64,000 nucleotides of DNA from Acanthosepion pharaonis (GCA_903632075.3 CAHIKZ030004140.1:657001-721000); one strand, 5' to 3'; shown: positions 54,654 through 64,000, numbered from the stretch's first letter. The notes: generated by a model from the sequence alone, not told the origin. Numbers and translations: made by a program.

Positions 54654-55080
54654 ATAATGTTTGCATGTACACTATTTATATTATTCGGACCATTGTCCTC
54701 ATCTTTGTCGCCATATTTATTATAACATTTCAGTCGTTGTACACTCTGACCTTCTTCAGGTGGTTGGAATGTCGAACTGAACCATTTATTTTGCTCACTG
54801 GGGTAGACTCTTCTAGTTCCACGTTATCAGTTATATGGATGTCAGTTATCAGTTTTCTCCTGTTAATTCCCCTCTCCAAGTTCTCCACTGCCTTAACCAG
54901 GTATTGAACTCACACTCTTTTGGGTCCTGTCACCGGATCTAACTAACACTTTATCCACTGTGCCATGTGCCGAAACGTTGTAATAAATATGGCGACAAAG
55001 ATGAGGATAATAGTCCAAATAATGTAAATAATGTACATAATACCTCATCTCAGAAATATAGACAGATAATGTTTGCATGT
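54654..55080 (-). mobile_element. tRNA-headed PLE-tailed element with 15-bp TSD
   Basis: The body at 54669-55065 lies between exact 15-base copies of ataatgtttgcatgt (54654-54668 and 55066-55080). The minus strand gives a short inverted PLE 3' end (55065 to about 54970, with CAACGTTTCGGC), the tRNA-like head (TGGCACAGTGG, then GAGTTCAATACCTGG about 50 bases on), a body, and the forward PLE 3' end (ACCTGAAGAAGGTCAG, ATATGGCGACAAAGATGAGG). At 397 bases it is SINE-sized. It is the cleanest example in the window. Confidence 0.85.
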
Positions 55081-55099
55081 GTTTTTTTTATATAATCTG

Positions 55100-56310
55100 T
55101 AGCAAGTAGTGTTTAAGCTGTACCTAAGAGCATACTCTAATCTCTTATGAATATCTATGCTGTTAATACAATATGCACCTCCAAAAATGTAGATCACCAG
55201 AGGCTGACAACGGATCTATGGCTTGTTACTTTCAATACCTCAAAAACCAAACCATGAACATTCCATCATAAACCAAATTGCCTCTATTCACAATGAACAT
55301 GTGTTTTTTCAAGGAGGCTCCTTCCCTTGAATACATGTTAGGACTTAAGATCATCCCAGACCTCAAGTGAAACTCATATCTATGATCCAACATTAAAGAT
55401 GATGGAAAAATGGTCTGTTCCCTGTACCATTCCAGTAAATATCTGACTCCTTTAACACTGACACTGTTGCTAAATCAGAGCTTCCTCATCTTAACAATTC
55501 CAGTCTTGACAGAGTCCCAAAACATCTATGTGGCATTGTGTGTGTTATGGGATCTTACCCATAATAATAATAATGGACTATTCCATACTTAATAAAAACT
55601 GCACCTCAGGATTAGGCAAGGGGTCAGTCAATAGTTCAAGTCGAGTCAGTAGTTCAAGTCGAGTCAAGAGTCGAGTCAGAGGCAGTCCGATACAGAGTCG
55701 TGTTCAGACGATTATTGCAAGACATTGGAATAGTGATACTGGTCGAGACTACATTGTTCTCTCTACTAAACCTGATTGTTCATACTAACACTTCTACTTC
55801 TCTGTATATATTCCTGTTTGTAATATATCTGTGTTATTCCATACCTGTGTTCAAGTTCTTCTTTATTATTTCTACCTTGGACTATCAACGTGGTACAAGG
55901 AACCAGGCCATAACAGTGTGTGATGAATTCCACTTTTACCCCACCCCCTTTCACACAGATGTAAATGTTGCAAGTGTCTCACTACTCTATATACTATTTC
56001 CATGGAAAATGTTCAAACAAGTTACATTCCTTAGTTCCTCCAACACTAACACTTCCAAATAAGACTTATCACACTGCATACATAGTGACAAACCAACCTC
56101 ATTCTCTTCATAGTCCTTTAGCAAGGAGTAAGTTCCACTCAGCTTTTTCCCAAGAACTGTTGCTTTGTGGAACAGAATCCCAGGAGGATGCTTTCCCAAC
56201 CAGTACAAAAGCTCTTTCCCACATATCTGAATAAACTGTGCTTCTTAGTCTTATTGCCTCAGGAACAACCACCTTCAGTATCAGTCTACCTTGAGTGTCC
56301 TTTGCACCCT
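55100..56310 (+). pseudogene. LINE family 2 reverse transcriptase C-terminus, split by an LTR
   Basis: Before the LTR the plus strand encodes an LGLKIIPDLK-like block and KMVCSLYHSSKYLTPLTL. After it, the frame resumes with DVNVASVSLLYILFPWKMFK, LHSLVPPTLT and NQPHSLHSPLARSKFHS, then a frameshifted VALWNRIPGGCFPNQY. The tail ends GAGTGTCCTTTGCACCCTTG near 56315. The catalytic palm is missing. The two parts align to one LINE once the LTR is removed. Confidence 0.75.
55543..55915 (+). mobile_element. solo LTR, 373 bp, with 5-bp TSD
   Basis: It starts TGTTATGG and ends CCATAACA, an 8-base perfect terminal inversion, and is flanked by gtgtg on both sides (55538-55542 and 55916-55920). No internal retrotransposon sequence is present, so it is a solo LTR left by recombination. 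It contains a (TAA)n stretch near 55561 and a run of GTCGAGTCA-type repeats at about 55637-55680. The TGTTATGG start is shared with the LTR at 22552-22787. Orientation is inferred from a late TTCTTTATTATTTC. Confidence 0.85.
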
Positions 56311-56340
56311 TGTATAGGGTGAACATTAGTACAAAAAAAG

Positions 56341-56696
56341 CCCCAGTAATTCCATATTTTCAACTACACATTTGCAAACAAAAAATTTAAAAAATATAAG
56401 ATATTCAAAATATTAAAAAATATATATGTTACTGTCACTACTTGAGTTTCACAACAATGTATGGCTCATCAAGCTGAGTTGATATATATTTATTTTAATA
56501 TTTACAAGTTTTTCCATTTCACTATAGATTAAGCACTTCTGATCATGAATATTAAAAACCTATTTTTAATAAATCTTATCAAAATTAACAGGGTATTCAG
56601 TTTACTACGTAAATTCGTCACTGATAAGTACATATATATATATATGATATTAAGAATATATATATATATATATGTATGTATGTATGTATGAATAAA
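56341..56696. other. AT-rich DNA with short TA tracts
   Basis: Short TA tracts are at about 56631-56645 and 56656-56672, directly before the PLE end. No gene is seen. Confidence 0.6.
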
Positions 56697-59330
56697 TAAA
56701 GACTAAAGGAAAACTTGTCATAGCCAACACATTTCATCCTCTGATGGGCTTTATCAAGGCAAATCTAAAGATTTTATTTTGCAACAAATATTTATAAACA
56801 AAAGTAAAAATGTTGTTGGTTTTCCAATTTTTTAAAGAAAACTTATGAATATACATCAGGCTAACTGAAAGTCAAAGTAAATTACAAAGAATGCTAAGTG
56901 ACATTATTTAATGTCTAATGAATGAAGGTAAGTAAATATTTTGTTTCTTTCATTTAAATAATGTAATTAATATTTATATTATTTTACCTTGAGATTAATT
57001 TATGTATTATATATTTTAAATAATAAAAGGTTAGGAATTTAACAATTTTCTTTTAAATATTTAACATTTTTCTAGTCATGTAGTTTGGCTTGGTCATGAA
57101 GTAATTCTTTTAGAAATGGAGATATTTTAAAAAATCCAGGGAGCAAATTTATAATTTGATTTGATAATGGCACTTTCAAGAATTTTCCTTCGAAGCAAAA
57201 GACTCTCTCATCCAACAAGTGTGGCATTCTTCAGATCAAAGTTGTGGTTGAATTTATTATTTCTAATATATTTGATAAATTGCCGTGTAGAAGATCCCTT
57301 TTGTGTTCATACAGTGTTGTGCAAAATTAAGTGAACTCCTAAGATAATACTGAAAAATTTGTCTCTTTTTTCAATAAATCTTAACACAACTATATATTCA
57401 TTAAGAAAAACCTTTATGAAATCAATTACAACCACTTTCAAATATTTTTATCAAGCTGAAATAAAAATATTAATTATTATTTCACTTGAATCACAGATTT
57501 TCACAGATCAGGACTTTGACTAGGCCATTCCAAGACTTGAAATTTCTTTTTACAAACCCATTATTTTGTGGATTTCCTTTGATGCTTCAGATCATTGTCC
57601 AATTGGAAGTTCCAGCCTTGACCTAAACCCAACTTTTGAACTGAAGACAAGACATTTTCATTCAAAACTGCTTGTTATCTTGCAGAGTCTATTGTGCCAT
57701 GAATGCATACTATTTTGCCTGTACCAGCTGCAGCAAAGCACCCACCAAATCATAATGCTGTCACTGACATGTTTAATGGTTGGTATTAAATTCTTCTCTT
57801 CAAAAGCCATATTAAGAAGCCTGCCAGATATAACATCTATTCTTCTTCCCAAAAATCTCATCCGACCACAAAACCTTTTGCCAGAATGTTTCTATCTTAT
57901 TAGTATGAGCTTTGGTGTAGTTGAGGCAAGCATACTTGTGATATTTCATAAGCAGAGGCTTTTTCTAGGCATTCTGCCATGAAGATCAGCACTGTTCAGA
58001 TTTTGTCTCACTGTAGATGTATGCACATTGATTCTAACATTGGGTAGTGAGCATTGGAGAACCTCAAAGATCATGGCAGGATTTGTTTAGTCTTCCCAAA
58101 CTAGATGTCTACTTACTCTTGCCGTTATTTTTCACAGACAACCACTTCTTGATTGTGATGCCATTGTACCAAAGGCCTCCCATCTATAAATGATTTGTTG
58201 CAGGGTGGAGAAGTGCACTCCAAATTATTTTTATAGCTTTTTTGTAGCCTTTTCCATAATTATAAGTTTCAACTATGCAATTTTTTAAAGTTTCAAGTTC
58301 TTTTGATCTTTGCATATATATATTTTTTTAAATTTAGTCTCTAACTGCACACTTTTGCATACACAATACATTATATTGTTTGACTGCAGTTTACACAGCT
58401 TATTAAAATAATGAACATGTGTCACTTTGATTTTTACACATCCTCCAAAAATTATTTGAACTGGCAACCATGTAAAACAAAAATACAGAATGTAAATGTA
58501 AGGGTTCATTTACTTTTGCACATCTTAATTTTTAATTAATATTTTTATTCCAGCTTGATAAAAAATCTTTGAAAGTGGTTGTAATTCATTTAATATAGAT
58601 TCTTCTTATAAAATTTCATGATCATCTGGAAAAAAAGAGACAAATTTTTTAATATATCATTTTAGGAGTTCACTTACTTTTGCACAGCAATGTAGATACA
58701 TTTTTTTTTAAATTTCTGCAAGTGTTCCCGGTGTATTGTAAAGAGCAATTTTGATGGTTTATTTTATATATATATATCCTTCAGAATTTTTATTGTTATG
58801 GATATTTTTGGTTCTGATAAGATCCATAAGAGTTTGGGATGTGGTTGTAATTATTTTGATATTGTTAAAATTGGGTTTTTAGTTTTATCTGAATTTGGTA
58901 GGAGTGAGGGAGTACAAAAGCTCTCCATATTGTCTATGGTCCCCCCAATCATTTTCAGCCACTTCCTTAGACATTTTCAAGGGGTGGGGTTGTTTTGGTG
59001 TTGCTAGTTTCTTTTCATGTTTTAACTGTTTGAGATGTACTATTTGTATGATTTTGAATAATAGTAGGAGCATTTATCCTAAGACTTCTCATATTGAGGA
59101 GGGCTGGAATTCAAGTGAGCAACTTTCTATTTTTAAAACACTTTCAGTACACCACTCCCGTTGTTAAACAAGGTGAGGTTGATATGAGAGAAAAGTTTGA
59201 TATATGGGGCCTCTCTTACAGCAAGATTTTTTAGGTAATTTGATTTATATAGAATTTTAGTGTTTTTGACCAGAATTTTTCTTAAGTGTTCTTGTAGTTT
59301 GTGCATTAATCAATGTTTTTTTAATGTACT
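56697..59330 (-). pseudogene. PLE with GIY-YIG endonuclease, split by a Tc1-like element
   Basis: The minus strand from about 59330 encodes a decayed reverse transcriptase thumb. After that comes the linker KPNFNNIKIITTTSQTLMDL, then a GIY-YIG core near 58730-58790 with SLQYTGNTCRNLKK and, in another frame, TPGTLAE. A Tc1-like element interrupts at a TA (58693/57311). The endonuclease continues on the other side with EHKRDLLHGNLSN and a C-terminal block. The element ends at 56697 with the signature shared with 37790 and 36823 (minus strand GCCTTGATAAAGCCCATC, GAGGATGAAATG, ...TTTATTTATTC), adjoining TA tracts. It is inactive. Confidence 0.7.
57312..58692 (-). mobile_element. complete Tc1-like DNA transposon, 1381 bp, degenerate
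   Basis: Terminal inverted repeats of about 60 bases (left CAGTGTTGTGCAAAATTAAG; right end, inverted, CATTGCTGTGCAAAAGTAAG, both continuing with GTGAACTCCTAA) lie between TA dinucleotides (57310-57311, 58693-58694). A second internal repeat, GAAAGTGGTTGTAATT against AATTACAACCACTTTC, follows each TIR. The transposase on the minus strand is broken. LWSDEMRFLGRRIDVISGR is clear near 57850, followed by IPTIKHVSDSIMIWWVLCCS. The C-terminal QVLEWPSQSPDL is readable in another frame near 57520, truncated before the usual NPIE. Length is about that of intact Tc1 elements, so most loss is by point mutation. Confidence 0.88.
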
Positions 59331-59599
59331 TTGCTCTGATAATTGACACATGAGGCATCTGCTGAAGGAGGTGGTAATATGTCTAATATTGTAATTGATT
59401 ATGTAAATAAATGTTTAGTCAGCACAAATTCATCTTATTACAATCAACCAAAGCAATTTTTGTCTGTTTCCTGTTTTATTGCATTTATCCTCTTATCAGA
59501 TAAGTTGTTGCCATAAAATTTCTAGATCCAATTTTAGGAATAACTGCATAATGTTTTTATTCAAGTACTTTCTCTAGTCATTATTAGGAATATTAATAG

Positions 59600-59960
59600 T
59601 TCTTCTTCTCTGTGCCAGGTCCCTTCACAATATAGATGCTAATGGCTCTCCACAATTTCTTATCTTTTGTAGCCCCTTCTCTTACTTTGTTATGGCTCCC
59701 TCTACCATTCTGCCATCTATTCACACAAGTTTGTCAGGAAAGTGGCTTGCCGCCTTCCCCTATCTCTCTTGACCACAGTATTCCTTGTGACAGTTAAGTT
59801 TACCAAGCCAGTCTTCTTCAATATGCATCCAATGAATTTCAACCATTTTTTTCCTGATTCTGAGTAGAAGTGTTCTTTCTGTTGCAATGTTCTTTTAGAC
59901 TTCTTTGTTGCTTACTTGCTCCAGGAAAAAGGTTTTAGTCATCTCAATCTGGCATTTTAA
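59600..59960 (-). mobile_element. LINE family 3-related 3' end
   Basis: Read on the minus strand it ends with AAATTGTGGAGAGCCATTAG, then GTGAAGGGACCTGGCAC and an AGAGAAGAAGAAC tail. Upstream are broken codons equivalent to a KKLWRAI block. It differs enough from 29835 and 32880 to be another subfamily. Confidence 0.5.
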
Positions 59961-60179
59961 AAATACTACATCCTATTTTAAATTTGCATACATATATTGT
60001 ACACATGTGTCAACATGTGGAGTTTTTTTTTAATTCATCTATTATTAGATTTTGTAAATACATTTTAAAATGCTGTCCTGATGATGATTGATATTGTGTT
60101 TGATTTGGCTATATGACATATGCAAAATTGAAAAATACAACAAGATTTTATGGGTGCATTTTAATAAAACTTATTTAAA

Positions 60180-60480
60180 GGTAGATAGATAAAAATGAAC
60201 AGGCTGCAATAGCTAAAGATGAACATGCTGCAATATCTAGATAGATAAAGATGAACAGGCTGCAATAGACAAAGACAAGCAGGCTTAGATAGATAGGTAG
60301 ATTGATATGAACAAAGATAAATAGATAGAGAGAAATTGAAATAGATATGAACAGACTAAGATAGATAGACAGATAAATAGACAAAGATGAACAGGCTGAG
60401 ATAGATAGATAAATAGAGAGATAGAGAGAGAGAGAAAACTGAAATAAAGATATCTGAACATGCTAAGATAGATAGATGGA
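60180..60480. repeat. GATA-rich compound repeat
   Basis: GATA runs are interspersed with repeated spacers containing AAAGATGAACAGGCTG. The serine-, isoleucine- and leucine-rich minus frames are artefacts. Confidence 0.9.
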
Positions 60481-60982
60481 TATGTAGACAAATATGAATA
60501 ATCTGAGATCGAGGGATTCACAAAATAAAATTTGTATACATTCCTTATAGACAATTATATATGTGCAAACAATGATTCAAGACACAAAAAGTGGATAGTC
60601 ATTCTTTGTTGGTGCCAATTTTGGGCTGACCCTCTGAAAAATGGCGGCCGAATGTTATTGTATCTGCTGACTTTTAGCGGTTTTACTTTACCCTATCATC
60701 TATCATCACCCTGACAGTTGACTTCCTGCCCAAAAACAGAATGGCTAGTGACCCACAGTCTTGACCTTAGTTCTACAGATCAGCCAGCATTTTTAAGTCT
60801 CCAAGTTTTTATCTGTGAATGGAATACATTGCAACAATTGAGTTTCTTAAGGAACTGTTGGAATTTGCAGGCTCCTTGCCAGATTTTCAGGGAATCTAAG
60901 CATTTCAAAAATAGTTTAATTTCTCTCCAGATAATGCTTTATTTTCTCTTTTCCTTTTGAAGCTTAGTTCCAGAAAATATAA

Positions 60983-60983
<1 letters not shown>
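60481..60983. other. no gene recognised
   Basis: A moderately GC-rich stretch (60590-60900) without a recognisable motif. Confidence 0.45.

Positions 60984-61067
<84 letters not shown>
60984..61067. repeat. (TA)n and (GATA)n microsatellite
   Basis: A TA tract is followed by seven GATA repeats. Confidence 0.97.
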
Positions 61068-61083
61068 TACTGTCAATACTATG

Positions 61084-61107
61084 AATAATTACCTCATCTC
61101 AGAAATA
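61084..61107 (+). mobile_element. terminal scrap of the 6316-7735 PLE family
   Basis: TTACCTCATCTCAGAAATA matches the extreme end found at 7710-7730, 42058-42080 and 55040-55060. Confidence 0.5.
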
Positions 61108-61139
61108 AATATATATATGTATGTGTGTGTGTGTATCTA

Positions 61140-61370
61140 TCTTCTTCTATATGCCTTATCTCTTCAGGACATAGGTGATTATGGCTCTCCACAACTTCCT
61201 ATATTTTGTAGCTCTTAGCAATATCTAATTTTTAATATCCTTCCCAATCTTTGTTACACCTTCCATTTACATAAAAATTGTTAGGTATTTGACTCAATAT
61301 TTCCCATTGTCCCTCAGAATGTTCTGTATATATGAACATTGCCTTACATAAGTATTCAACCTCCACCCCC
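61140..61370 (-). mobile_element. LINE family 3 3' end
   Basis: On the minus strand, GAGCTACAAAATATAGGAAG, TTGTGGAGAGCCATAATC and AAGGCATATAGAAGAAGATA form the family tail; upstream sequence is eroded. Confidence 0.6.
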
Positions 61371-61399
61371 ACATAAACTTTTACACATTTTGTAGTTTT

Positions 61400-61440
61400 A
61401 CTAAGTGGAAAAAGTGCTCAATATCAGAGATATGAGCGTA
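61400..61440 (-). mobile_element. scrap of the PLE end seen at 61860-61900
   Basis: AGTGCTCAATATCAGAGATA plus TGAGCG is nearly identical to 61866-61892. Only this short piece is shared. Confidence 0.45.
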
Positions 61441-61501
61441 ATCTTCAAACCTGAAAATTGCACAAAATGATGTTACCACTTGGTGTTGACCTCAGTGTTC
61501 C

Positions 61502-61506
<5 letters not shown>

Positions 61507-61537
<31 letters not shown>
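61507..61537. repeat. (TA)n microsatellite
   Basis: TA tract just left of the palindrome. Confidence 0.96.
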
Positions 61538-61542
<5 letters not shown>

Positions 61543-61554
61543 AAGGTTCCATTA

Positions 61555-61686
61555 TTATAATTTATTTCACCAGAGAGTTTCTTTTTCCCTGGATCATCAG
61601 ACATCACTTCCAAGGATGAAAACATCCTTGAAAGTGAGGTCTGATGATCCAAGGAAAAAGAAACTCTCTGGTGAAATAAATTATAA
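61555..61686. mobile_element. 132-bp near-perfect palindrome, PLE-like
   Basis: Arms of 64 bases (61555-61618 and 61623-61686) differ at only three positions, with a 4-base AAAA centre. On the plus strand the right arm contains GTCTGATGATCC, GGAAAAAGAAACTCTC, a hammerhead-like order with a poor stem II. It is flanked on the left by a TA tract, as are the other palindromic PLE units. Confidence 0.75.
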
Positions 61687-61805
61687 CAATTATAGTGGTC
61701 TGTTTCTCTTTAATTAAATTATTCGCTCTGATTTAACATTGAGCTCTCCAGATTTCATCCTCCTTGAGATTATCCATAGAGATTAACAAGATTTTCATTA
61801 CTTAA

Positions 61806-61826
61806 ATATATATATATATATATATA
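61806..61826. repeat. (TA)n microsatellite
   Basis: TA tract at the end of the minus-strand PLE fragment. Confidence 0.95.
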
Positions 61827-61917
61827 AAGAAATATAGTCTTAAGGTGTGCTATATTTATGGGATAAAGTGCTCAATATCAGAGATAGAGCGGTGAATATA
61901 AAATGAACATAGAAGTC

Positions 61918-61978
61918 AACACTTAGAGGCGACAGTCTGTTTCATGCTATATGCAATCGTCAGGGCCACGTGTGCTGT
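61918..61978 (-). ncRNA. hammerhead ribozyme-like motif, type I, in a PLE end
   Basis: The minus strand has CTGACGA (61963-61957, position 7 is C, which is a variable position), TGC/GCA pairing as a short stem II around ATATA, GAAAC (61943-61939), a 5-base loop AGACT, then GTC (61933-61931). AC/GT thus forms a 2-pair stem III and C17 precedes the cleavage point. Stem I can form from GGC/GCC near the core and ACAC/GTGT beyond an internal loop. All strictly conserved core bases are present; stem II lacks the usual G-C closing pair. Activity is a prediction. Confidence 0.65.
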
Positions 61979-62489
61979 TATTTTTCTCGGCTATTTATAT
62001 ATATACAGGTTAGTGGTGCATTGTGGGTATTCTATTATGGCGGTTATTTTTTACCGGAAGTCGCTTTTGTTCATTTATTTGGGTCAAGTTATATTGCTTC
62101 GTTTTTATTTATTTTTTATTTTATTTTATTTTATTTTATTTTTTATTTTTTTTTTTGTTTCTTATTTTATTTATTTATTTATTAACGTAGTAAAAATTTG
62201 TTTATATCACGTATTTAACAGTTTTGTTTTGGTTTGAGAATTTAATTAAAGCTATTTGTTCAATTTTGGGGTTGGTTGTTGTAGTTCATTCTAACTATTA
62301 TTTTTTTTTTGGCGGGAACAGTTTTTTAATTTGGGATTGGTTTGCCTATTTATTTACTTGGATGAATTTAGGTCAATTTATTTTTATATTTTCTCTTTTT
62401 GGTTTTCGGTTTTTAAGCAACATAGTATTTATTTATTTATTTTATTTATTTATTTATTTATTTTTTATTATTATTGTATTTGTTTTATT

Positions 62490-62990
62490 TTATTTTTTCC
62501 GTTTTTCATTTTTTAGGTTACGTATTAAAAATTTATTTTCATGCCTGCATTTTGAGATGAGCTCGGATCTTTTATTTAATAATTTATTTTGGTCGGGGAA
62601 AGTAATGATAGCTATTTTTTCCTCCAAGCAAAGTTTGCAAGTTTTTGATTGGTTGTTGTAGGCTGATGACTTTTTCCTTATCTTCCAAGATATTTTTGGT
62701 GTGATGTGCGTTTTGTTTTTTATTTCCCAGATATACTTAGAAAGTATAGTACTGTTCGCATATTTACTATTTGTGAACGATGTTTTGTGTGTATAATTTC
62801 TTTGCTTCCAGGGTCCTTCAGTTACTCCTATGTATACTTTTTCTTCGTTATCTGGTGATTTTATCATGGCTTGGTATATTACGTTGTTTTGTAAACAATT
62901 TCCGTTTAAGGGACATTAAGTTTTCTTTATTCTGCAGTTGCACGTGGGTTTAATTTGTTCGTGTGGTTTGTTGATAATTTTCCTATTGTG
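62490..62990 (-). pseudogene. PLE GIY-YIG endonuclease C-terminal fragment
   Basis: The minus frame 62867-62490 encodes KVYIGVTEGPWKQRNYTHKT, SFTNSKYANSTILSKYIWEI and a C-terminal SKTCKLCLEEKIAIITFP, LLNKRSELISKCRHENKFL. A stop upstream (near 62918) separates the part with NGNCLQNNVIYQAMI. This is the YIG core, the conserved R/H region, and the KRSELxSKCRHxNKFLL end common to one PLE endonuclease type. Only one in-frame stop is visible in 170 codons, so this is a relatively young copy, but it has no reverse transcriptase. Confidence 0.85.
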
Positions 62991-63012
62991 CTTTTTTTTT
63001 ATTTGTGCCATG

Positions 63013-63023
<11 letters not shown>

Positions 63024-63074
<51 letters not shown>
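63024..63074. repeat. (TA)n microsatellite
   Basis: TA tract preceded by CT repeats (63012-63024), at the 5' truncation point of the PLE. Confidence 0.97.
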
Positions 63075-63080
<6 letters not shown>

Positions 63081-63247
63081 ATATAATAGCTGTTTTTTTA
63101 AATATATAATCATCATTATATATTTTTTAAAAACAATTATATTATGCTCTACTGTTGTATTGAGCACTGTTTTTTTAAAAATAAAAATAAATGCTAAGAA
63201 CTGCTAAGAACTCTGAATTATAAATCTCATTATTTCCTATTATTTTT

Positions 63248-63335
63248 TGAATTTGTAGGTCTGATGAATTGGATCATGATCACAATTCCAATGTAATAAA
63301 TTATAACCATGGAATATTAATGTTTGAATCTTTTT

Positions 63336-63338
<3 letters not shown>
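63248..63338 (+). mobile_element. half of the CCATGG palindromic unit
   Basis: It matches 38895-38978: GTAGGTCTGATGAATTGGAT, then AATGTAATAAATTATAACC, CATGGAATATTAATGTTTGA, ending at a TA tract. The left arm is missing. Confidence 0.7.

Positions 63339-63339
<1 letters not shown>

Positions 63340-63385
<46 letters not shown>
63340..63385. repeat. (TA)n microsatellite
   Basis: TA tract adjoining the PLE-like half palindrome. Confidence 0.97.
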
Positions 63386-63391
<6 letters not shown>

Positions 63392-63751
63392 AGGGTAGTG
63401 TAATTGATATCAGCATACTGATTGTAAATTCTAAAATGGTCTCTAAAATTCACTTTCAGACAGCTAATGCCCTTGGGAAAGACTTAATCCATGACTTTTC
63501 TCCAGTAAAAATGGATCAAAAAGCAAGAAAGATTGGCTTCTTCAGCTTTGAGTTATAACCAGTCAAAGAGAGTGTCAGCTCTTAACTCAAAACCTGCATA
63601 GAAACACCTACTGCTGCTACGGTTGCAATACATATAATGCACCTACAACCTTATTAGCTGACGGAACTCATCATGACCTAGGACTGCCATTGGTTTTGTT
63701 TGCTGTAATAATTAATTTATTTCATACTCACACACATGCATTCAACCCCCC

Positions 63752-63782
<31 letters not shown>

Positions 63783-64000
63783 TGTATAAAACCGAACCTA
63801 AACAAAATCAATTATGGCATCTCTACGAATATTCTTAAATGTCAATAATTGGTAACAGAAGCCATTGGTTTATACCAAAGGCTTTCCATATTTCATACTT
63901 CTCCAATTCACTCTCGTGTGGTCATGTGTGACGTCATGAGATGCGGTGCAATTTTTGCTTCTAGCATCTTATATGCACATGCTTATCATTGCTTAGAAAT
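63386..64000. other. no gene recognised; one CRE-like octamer
   Basis: No protein motif is found to the window end. TA tracts lie at about 63752-63782. A single TGACGTCA (about 63929-63936) is a CRE palindrome, but without a promoter or gene nearby it may be chance. Confidence 0.45.

Larger units (their letters stand above)
61827..63023 (-). mobile_element. 5'-truncated PLE between two TA tracts
   Basis: A minus-strand unit begins at the TA tract 63024-63074, encodes an endonuclease (62990-62490), passes through a long AT-rich untranslated part with TTTTA and TTTA repeats on the plus strand (62100-62180, 62425-62470), and ends with a hammerhead-like motif (61918-61978) and a short terminal piece at the TA tract 61806-61826. 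It belongs to a different PLE family from 1812-4462 and 6316-7735. Confidence 0.8.

Noticed and set aside
55528..55788. Serine- and arginine-rich plus frame
   Set aside because: It lies within the solo LTR and reflects the GTCGAGTCA-type repeats.
57566..57982. 138-codon plus frame
   Set aside because: Antisense shadow of the Tc1-like transposase; the minus strand carries the recognisable LWSDE block.
61944..62661. Phenylalanine-rich plus frames of up to 145 codons
   Set aside because: They are antisense to a PLE endonuclease and its AT-rich untranslated part, and arise from TTTTA and TTTA repeats.
63929..63936. CRE site TGACGTCA as a promoter element
   Set aside because: A single octamer with no gene start, TATA or CpG-rich context nearby; noted only in the description of that stretch.

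Overview
The window looks like gene-poor intergenic or intronic DNA from an invertebrate animal, most probably a coleoid cephalopod of the octopus type. This is an inference from overall character: AT-rich sequence, dozens of long (TA)n tracts, many decayed Penelope-like elements (PLEs), 5'-truncated LINE tails, Tc1-like and hAT elements, and tRNA-headed short elements. I found no host protein-coding gene, no intact transposon gene, no rRNA and no convincing functional tRNA. Most long open frames are translations of satellites and microsatellites.

Layout. 1-8.2 kb: PLE remnants (a copy with direct terminal repeats at 1812-4462, a composite with inverted ends at 6316-7735) and a 68/69-bp satellite. 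8.2-16 kb: mostly unrecognised AT-rich DNA, a short hairpin, a 180-bp repeat, two LINE 3' ends with (AAT)n tails and one (GAT)n-tailed element. 16-23 kb: a cluster of LINE tails in both orientations, a Tc1-like transposase pseudogene carrying a tRNA-headed SINE, and an LTR. 23.2-27.8 kb: a 4.7-kb array of a 36-bp unit. 28-36 kb: gag fragments of LTR retrotransposons, LINE tails and minisatellites. 36-42 kb: (TA)n tracts alternating with palindromic PLE-derived units. 42-51 kb: LINE, PLE, a GC-richer 354-bp tandem repeat, a TIR element and a three-level nest (LINE > hAT > LINE). 51-64 kb: PLE fragments with hammerhead-ribozyme-like cores, a solo LTR inside a LINE, a complete 1.38-kb Tc1-like element inside a PLE, and a PLE endonuclease fragment.

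Two themes stand out. First, several PLE-derived units carry a tRNA-like pol III promoter region (A and B boxes) in front of a PLE 3' end, have an inverted copy of that 3' end at their other terminus, and are bounded by exact 12-15 bp target-site duplications (6302/7736, 41511/42091, 54654/55066). This looks like a SINE-type parasite of a PLE. Second, PLE ends abutting (TA)n tracts repeatedly contain hammerhead-like cores (CTGANGA, stem II, GAAAC, short stem III); two copies, at 51641-51700 and 61918-61978 on the minus strand, keep all core positions.

The repeats interact mainly by nesting, which gives relative ages: Tc1 into PLE, solo LTR into LINE, hAT into LINE, SINE into Tc1.
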